64,000 nt of DNA, from the NCBI RefSeq assembly GCF_018343695.1, contig NZ_JAGYPJ010000001.1, positions 1,685,001 through 1,749,000 on the forward strand, written 5' to 3'. The notes below the pieces were generated by a model. The model worked only from the letters and a program-made list of their open reading frames with translations. It made no database searches and had not been told where the DNA came from. Each line of letters begins with the position of its first letter. Position 1 is the first letter of the stretch. Origin of the DNA: Lederbergia citrisecunda (GTDB taxonomy: Bacteria > Bacillota > Bacilli > Bacillales > Bacillaceae_C). A program made the position numbers and the translations under genes. Shown one piece after another: positions 59,154 to 64,000 of this stretch.

Positions 59154-60950
59154 ATGTCAACAATTACATATGATTTAACTTGGGATTTAGATGTCTTTTT
59201 TAATGGCGGGAGTGATTCCCCTCAATTCTTGAAACATTTAGAACACCTAAAAAATGACTTACAAGAATTTGAGGAAACCGTTGATTTATGGATAATACCT
59301 ACTGATTCAAACGATATTTCATTGATAGATTTACTCGAAAAACTTCAAAGTGTTTCGAAAAATATTAGGCAGGCTGGAGCTTTCGTTAGTTGTCTTCAAG
59401 CTCAAAATACTGAAGATACGAGAGCAAATGAACTGAGAGGGATGGTTACAACCTTAAGTTCAAAATTTAGTACGATTTTAACGAATTTTGATGAGAAGTT
59501 ATCAAAAATTGATAATGACACTTGGAATGGTCTTTTAAATCAACATTCACTTCAAGTAGTGTCATTTGTACTTAATGAGCGTCGTAGAAAAGCAACTGAA
59601 AAATTACCTAAAGAACAAGAAGCAATTATTAATGCGTTAAGTATTGATGGATATCATGGATGGGGAGAAATGTATGATACCATTGTCAATCATGTAAAAA
59701 TTCCATTTGAAGAGAATGGAAAAAAAGTGGAGTTATCAGTTGGTCAGGCAGCTAATAAATTTTCCAGTGCAGATTCAAATGTTAGGAAACAAGTTTTTGA
59801 AGAATGGGAAAAGGCTTGGAATCAACAGTCTGATCTTTTAGCAGGTACGTTAAATCATCTCTCAGGATTCCGTCTATCCGTTTACAAGCAAAGAGGTTGG
59901 GACCACATATTAAAAGAAGCTTTAACATACAACAGAATGAAAAAAGAAACGTTAGATGTAATGTGGGAGGTCATTTCCGATCATAAACAGCCATTTGCTG
60001 ATTTCTTACAAAGGAAAGCAGAACTGCTTGGTGTAGATAAATTAAGTTGGTGCGATCTTGATGCTCCTGTCGGAGAAGTTAACACTACATTTAGCTATCA
60101 GGAAGGTGCAGAATTCATTTTAAAACACTTCAACAACTTTGGAGATGAGTTAACTGCATTTACTAAAAAAGCTTTTGAAGACCGCTGGATTGAAGCTGAA
60201 GATCGTCCTGGAAAACAACCCGGTGGATTTTGCACATCGTTCCCCGCAGACGAGCAATCAAGGATTTTTATGACATATTCTGGAACTCCATCAAATGTGT
60301 CAACATTAGCCCACGAATTAGGACATGCTTTTCATTCATATGCACTAAAAGATACCCATCCATTAAATAGAGGATATGCGATGAATGTTGCAGAAACAGC
60401 TTCTACTTTTGCCGAAATGATTGTTTCTGATGCAGCTGTGAATAATGCAGAAAATGATGACGTAAAACTTGCACTTCTTGAAGATAAAATCCAACGTTCC
60501 GTTGCGTTACTAATGAATATTCATGCGAGATTCCTTTTTGAAACACGTTTTTACGAAGAGCGTAAAAATGGTCTAGTTAGTAAAAAACGTTTAAATGTGA
60601 TAATGGAAGAAGCACAAAAAGAAGCTTACCTCGACTCATTGAAAGAATATCATCCATTATTCTGGGGATCTAAACTTCATTTCTTTATTACTGGTGTTCC
60701 TTTTTATAATTTCCCATACACATTTGGTTTCTTATTCTCACTTGGCATCTATGCACAAGCTGTAAAAGAAGGAAAAGGCTATGAGCGTAAATACATGGCT
60801 ATGTTGGAAGACACAGGTTCAATGATGGTTGAAGATTTGGCTGAAAAACATTTAGGTGTCGATTTAACGAAGCGAGAGTTCTGGGAAGAAGGAATAAAGC
60901 TTTGCATTAAAGATGTAGAAGAATTTATGGAAATGACTAAGAATAAATAA
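59154..60950 (+). CDS. pepF: Oligoendopeptidase F (M3 family)
   Basis: 598 residues. The zinc site is HELGHAFHSYAL (HExxH) near residue 395 with the downstream Glu region (NVAETASTFAEM). Cleaves short peptides in the cytosol. ATG 59154 follows GGAGGATATCATT; upstream in-frame starts (59061) lie in the sigK promoter region. Divergent from sigK; convergent with mtnN through a shared terminator. Confidence 0.95.
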   Translation: MSTITYDLTWDLDVFFNGGSDSPQFLKHLEHLKNDLQEFEETVDLWIIPTDSNDISLIDLLEKLQSVSKNIRQAGAFVSCLQAQNTEDTRANELRGMVTTLSSKFSTILTNFDEKLSKIDNDTWNGLLNQHSLQVVSFVLNERRRKATEKLPKEQEAIINALSIDGYHGWGEMYDTIVNHVKIPFEENGKKVELSVGQAANKFSSADSNVRKQVFEEWEKAWNQQSDLLAGTLNHLSGFRLSVYKQRGWDHILKEALTYNRMKKETLDVMWEVISDHKQPFADFLQRKAELLGVDKLSWCDLDAPVGEVNTTFSYQEGAEFILKHFNNFGDELTAFTKKAFEDRWIEAEDRPGKQPGGFCTSFPADEQSRIFMTYSGTPSNVSTLAHELGHAFHSYALKDTHPLNRGYAMNVAETASTFAEMIVSDAAVNNAENDDVKLALLEDKIQRSVALLMNIHARFLFETRFYEERKNGLVSKKRLNVIMEEAQKEAYLDSLKEYHPLFWGSKLHFFITGVPFYNFPYTFGFLFSLGIYAQAVKEGKGYERKYMAMLEDTGSMMVEDLAEKHLGVDLTKREFWEEGIKLCIKDVEEFMEMTKNK

Positions 60951-60999
60951 TAAATCTTAGGTGTTTTATATTGAAGAATGTGGATAATACAAAAGATAG

Positions 61000-61035
61000 A
61001 AGGACTCTCCTATTTAGCAGGAGAGTCCTTCCTTT
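61000..61035. terminator. Bidirectional terminator between pepF and mtnN
   Basis: Perfect 12-base arms AAGGACTCTCCT / AGGAGAGTCCTT (61000-61011, 61019-61030) around ATTTAGC, with pyrimidine-rich tails both ways. Confidence 0.9.
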
Positions 61036-61726
61036 ATAAAGATCTAACCATTTCTAATACTAAATTAGCAGAATTAACTGCAGCTTTTTCTAAAAACTCA
61101 TCAAACGATATGTGCGATTCTTGACCTGCAATATCTGATAATGACCGAATAATAACAAACGGAACGTTAAATTGATAAGCAACTTGAGCAATCGCTGCAG
61201 CTTCCATTTCAACTGCTTGAAGTTTCGGAAACTTATTACGGACAAATTCAACTCTATCGGGATCATTCATAAATGAATCCCCTGTTGCAATCAATCCTGT
61301 TACAGCTTGAATCCCTTCTATTTTTCCAACAGCATTTTTAGCAGTTGTAATGAGAGAAGGATCTGCTATAAAAGCGGACGGCATTTGTGGAACTTGACCA
61401 TATTCATAATCAAAAATTGTTACATCCACATCATGATGGCGGACTTCAGTAGAAATGACTAAATCACCAATGTTTAGATCTGGATTATATCCTCCTGCAG
61501 AACCCGTATTTATGATCAAATTCGGTTTAAACTTTTCCAATAAGATTGCAGTAGACATTGCAGCATTTACTTTCCCAATTCCTGATTTCAATAGAACTAC
61601 TTGTTTTTCTCCTATTTGCCCTGAAGTAAACTCACAACTTGCCACTTCAATTATTTCTTTATTAGTTATATTGCTACGCAAAAGAGAAACTTCTTCCTCC
61701 ATTGCGCCAATGATGGCAATTTTCAA
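61034..61726 (-). CDS. mtnN: 5'-methylthioadenosine/S-adenosylhomocysteine nucleosidase
   Basis: 230 residues. [14 protein letters not shown] (with catalytic Glu), [19 protein letters not shown] and the Asp of [14 protein letters not shown]. Hydrolyses MTA and SAH, feeding methionine salvage. Lies 29 bases after yrrS. In B. subtilis yrrT intervenes and mccAB follow; neither is in this window. Confidence 0.96.
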   Translation of the reverse strand: MKIAIIGAMEEEVSLLRSNITNKEIIEVASCEFTSGQIGEKQVVLLKSGIGKVNAAMSTAILLEKFKPNLIINTGSAGGYNPDLNIGDLVISTEVRHHDVDVTIFDYEYGQVPQMPSAFIADPSLITTAKNAVGKIEGIQAVTGLIATGDSFMNDPDRVEFVRNKFPKLQAVEMEAAAIAQVAYQFNVPFVIIRSLSDIAGQESHISFDEFLEKAAVNSANLVLEMVRSL

Positions 61727-61755
61727 GATGATAACCTCATTTCAAGTCTGCTAAA

Positions 61756-62394
61756 TTATCTTCGATCATTTTTAATCAATTTTTTTACTTCAGTTGGCTT
61801 CCAGCCTTGACCTTCCACCCACTCAACATAAACTTCATATGTATCTGAGCTTCCTTTTGCTGAAACAGTCAAAATCGACTGATTTACTGGATCTTCTCCG
61901 CGTCTGAGCCACCACGTAGTCATATTATCAATTTGTGTATTAATTGCGTAGGCAGCAGCTTTTTCCTTTTCTTTCCAATCCACAGAACTCATATCATACG
62001 ATGATTGGTGGCCATTCGTTTGCTCTGTTCCAATTGGTTTCCAATCAGGATTTACTATGACTTTTTCTACGTTGGGCTCACTGCTTTCATTTTCAATACT
62101 ACCTGAATTGTCCGTTTCTTCTTCTGTGCTTGGTTGATTTTCATCTTTTGTTTGTTCTTGAGAATTTCCATTAGTAGCTTGTTCCTGTTGTTTTTGCTCG
62201 TGATTCACATCTTTAATTGGTGTTTCTTGAACATCTGACTGTTGTGGCTTCGGCGCACCAAAAAAAATATTCTTACCAACAATAATGATTAAAATAATAA
62301 CAATAGCAATCAATGTATTTAAAATAATGTTGGTCTTTCTCCGTTTAGACCGCTTTTCTGAACGTGATCCTGTATTGTTAAAATCAATGGACAC
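61756..62394 (-). CDS. yrrS: YrrS family membrane protein (DUF1510)
   Basis: 212 residues. A basic N-terminus (RSEKRSKRRKTN), one membrane helix (IILNTLIAIVIILIIIVG), a long acidic low-complexity linker rich in Glu, Gln, Asn and Ser (about 50-115), and a C-terminal domain (DPVNQSILTVSAKGSSDTYE). GTG start behind GGAGGGG. YrrS in B. subtilis is co-located with the PBP gene pbpI; function unknown, probably envelope-related. Confidence 0.88.
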   Translation of the reverse strand: MSIDFNNTGSRSEKRSKRRKTNIILNTLIAIVIILIIIVGKNIFFGAPKPQQSDVQETPIKDVNHEQKQQEQATNGNSQEQTKDENQPSTEEETDNSGSIENESSEPNVEKVIVNPDWKPIGTEQTNGHQSSYDMSSVDWKEKEKAAAYAINTQIDNMTTWWLRRGEDPVNQSILTVSAKGSSDTYEVYVEWVEGQGWKPTEVKKLIKNDRR

Positions 62395-62614
62395 AAAATC
62401 CCCTCCATTTCGATTGACATTATCATAACACGGATGAAGAAAAACGTGAATAAAAAAGCAAAATATAGGGGAACTAATAGTGGATTTCCCACTTTGGTCT
62501 TTTTAACCATGGTTAGCAAATAATCGAGTATTAATGTCGAATCACTTTATTATGGGAGTGTCGTTGATTTCTGAAGTATCATTTACTGCATTGAATAACT
62601 TTTTCATCGTTTTC

Positions 62615-62806
62615 TTAGGGATATATGGGGCATTCTAGGGATTGGCGACCTTTATCATCCATTTCTGCAGGATTTAGAGCGCCAATCCGACGAATTGTTA
62701 CTTTACCAGTGTTTTCTTTAGGATTTAGGGGGACATCTTCGAATGGTATTACTCTATCATTGAGTTCCTCATGATTTTGGGCATCTATTAAATATAAAAA
62801 AGTAAC
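62615..62806 (-). pseudogene. Orphan coding-like fragment, unidentified
   Basis: A 63-codon minus-strand open stretch with no start codon, bounded by stops, reading VTFLYLIDAQNHEELNDRVI then IPFEDVPLNPKENTGKVTIR and ending SLECPIYP. The residue mix is that of a real soluble protein end, not random AT-rich DNA. Probably the C-terminal remnant of a deleted gene, in the yrrS-pbpI gap (62395-62906). A family 1-like end GTTGATTTCTG lies nearby (62563). Protein not recognised. Confidence 0.4.
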
Positions 62807-62906
62807 CTACTATGCTTCAAATCCTATTACGCTAAACACAATGCTCCGCTTCATGCGATCCTTAAGTGTTGGACCCTTAAAGTAGATAGATAAATAAATT
62901 AATTAA

Positions 62907-64000
62907 TTACTCTTGAGTATTGATTCGCATATCATCATCTTCTATGTGGTTTTCATTATAAATCATATTTACTATATCAGCAAAAAGAGGATTGATTCCT
63001 CCTTGTTCGCCAGGTACTTCTAAATTTACTACGACAAGCGCATACTGTGGATGTTGGAATGGAAAATATCCAGCAAACCATTTGTTGTGAAGTTGGACTC
63101 CCTCTTTCTCTATCCCCGTCTCAGCTGTACCGCTTTTTCCAGCAACTTCATAAGGCAAATGCTGAAAAAAACTCCCCGTTCCTTCATCGTCAGTTACAAC
63201 GCTTCTGAGCAATGATTGCAGGTTCATAGCTGTTGAGGTCGAAATATGATCTCCCTTCACTTTTTGTTCAGGAAAATGAAAAAGGACCCCTCCATCTGCA
63301 TACTGAATATCTGTCGCCGCTCGTATTGTTTTCTTTTCCCCTCCTCTTGCGATAGTAGCCATCATATTAGCGATTCCAAGTGGCGAAACTCGCACCTCAT
63401 GCTGGCCAATACCAGTTTGTCCTATATAATTTTGATCTTTTCTACTTTCATCTGTTGTAAAAATTCTCCCGGTCGCTTGAGTAAACTGCTTAAAATTTTT
63501 TAAATAAAATACATCCCCTTCCCACCCGGAAAATCCTGTTAAGCCAAGTTTTTCTGCATATTTTTCCAATAACTTCGGGTTATCCTGCTGCACTCTTACA
63601 GCCAATTCAGCGAATGTTTTATTGCAGCTTCTGGAAAAACTTTCTTTAATAGGCAAATTTCCTAATTCTCTTTCTGCTAGTTCTCCTCTAATATTTAGAG
63701 AACAGTTAAATTCCTCATTATTCTTGATTAGACCTTCACTAATAGCAGCTGCCGCTACCACGGTTTTAAATACAGAACCCGGAATATGCTGTTCGAACAT
63801 CATATTTACTGAACCTTCGTCTGAAAAGGGATGATCGCGATTTAATAACGGTCTTGAAGCCGATGCTAAAATATTCCCTGTTTCAATATCTAGAAGCAAC
63901 GCACCGCCTTTTGCAATTTTATATTTATCCAATAGGTTATCTATTTCATTTTGAAATTTCCTATTAATTGTTGTCTTAACCATCAAAGGATAATAAGGGT
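62907..64000 (-). CDS. pbpI: Class B penicillin-binding protein (PbpI-like), N-terminus outside window
   Basis: About 364 C-terminal codons of a transpeptidase. The three active-site motifs are in order: SxxK as SVFK (near 63770), SxN as SCN (near 63620), and KTG-type KSGTAETG (near 63140). The frame is open past base 64000, so the 5' end and the membrane anchor are not seen. Neighbour yrrS supports PbpI (YrrR) of B. subtilis, a crosslinking enzyme reported in sporulation. Confidence 0.88.
   Translation of the reverse strand, partial: PYYPLMVKTTINRKFQNEIDNLLDKYKIAKGGALLLDIETGNILASASRPLLNRDHPFSDEGSVNMMFEQHIPGSVFKTVVAAAAISEGLIKNNEEFNCSLNIRGELAERELGNLPIKESFSRSCNKTFAELAVRVQQDNPKLLEKYAEKLGLTGFSGWEGDVFYLKNFKQFTQATGRIFTTDESRKDQNYIGQTGIGQHEVRVSPLGIANMMATIARGGEKKTIRAATDIQYADGGVLFHFPEQKVKGDHISTSTAMNLQSLLRSVVTDDEGTGSFFQHLPYEVAGKSGTAETGIEKEGVQLHNKWFAGYFPFQHPQYALVVVNLEVPGEQGGINPLFADIVNMIYNENHIEDDDMRINTQE

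Noticed and set aside
62319-62519. A 66-codon minus-strand frame overlapping the yrrS start
   Set aside because: Out-of-frame shadow of yrrS with a hydrophobic upstream stretch; the yrrS GTG with GGAGGGG is the better call.

Overview
The window is a conserved core stretch of a low-GC Gram-positive chromosome, almost certainly an endospore-forming Bacillaceae. Gene content and order follow the Bacillus subtilis 'yqf-yqe' region nearly gene for gene: cshB-yqfQ-ispH-yqfO-trmK-cccA, then sigA-dnaG, ccpN-yqfL, glyQS, recO-era-cdd-dgkA, pgpH-phoH-yqfD-yqfC, floA, rpsU, the hrcA heat-shock operon, lepA, gpr, comE, rsfS-nadD-aroE-yqeH, sda. Sporulation (gpr, sigK, yqfC/yqfD, yqxA, sda) and competence (comEA/EB/EC, comER) genes are present. 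I cannot name the genus.

Layout. Most genes lie on the minus strand. 1-6.3 kb: RNA helicase CshB (cut by the window edge), IspH, YqfO, TrmK, cytochrome c550 and an acyl-CoA dehydrogenase. 6.3-16 kb: a small membrane protein, the SigA/DnaG pair, YqxD, the gluconeogenic regulators YqfL and CcpN, glycyl-tRNA synthetase behind a T-box leader. 16-28.4 kb: RecO, YqzL, Era, Cdd, DgkA, YbeY, PgpH, PhoH, YqfD, YqfC, FloA and NfeD membrane proteins, YqeY, S21. 28.7-41.7 kb: phosphate-type transporter YqeW, DeoC, then the CIRCE-controlled hrcA-grpE-dnaK-dnaJ-prmA-rsmE-mtaB operon, HemW and LepA. 42-50.5 kb: YqxA, GPR protease, S20, HolA, YqzM, ComEC/EB/EA and ComER. 50.6-58 kb: YqeM, RsfS, YqeK, NadD, YhbY, AroE, YqeH, YqeG, Sda, Psd and PssA. 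58.2-64 kb: an uninterrupted sigK, PepF, MtnN, YrrS and a class B penicillin-binding protein cut by the window end.

Regulation readable from sequence: a perfect CIRCE operator before hrcA, a glycyl T-box before glyQS, five DnaA-box-like sites before sda, a strong hairpin holding the yqfC ribosome-binding site, and many intrinsic terminators.

What departs from the B. subtilis template: spoIIP is missing from between gpr and yqxA; sigK is whole, with no skin element; psd and pssA are divergent next to sigK; and intergenic gaps are littered with two families of palindromic, non-coding MITE-like repeats, two of them apparently nested in each other. Repeats lie inside operon gaps and create false N-terminal extensions on RsfS and CcpN. 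A short orphan coding-like fragment lies between yrrS and pbpI. I found no phage, CRISPR array, transposase or secondary-metabolite cluster; this is mainly ordinary core genome, and the interest lies in the repeats, the RNA-level control sites and the synteny breaks.
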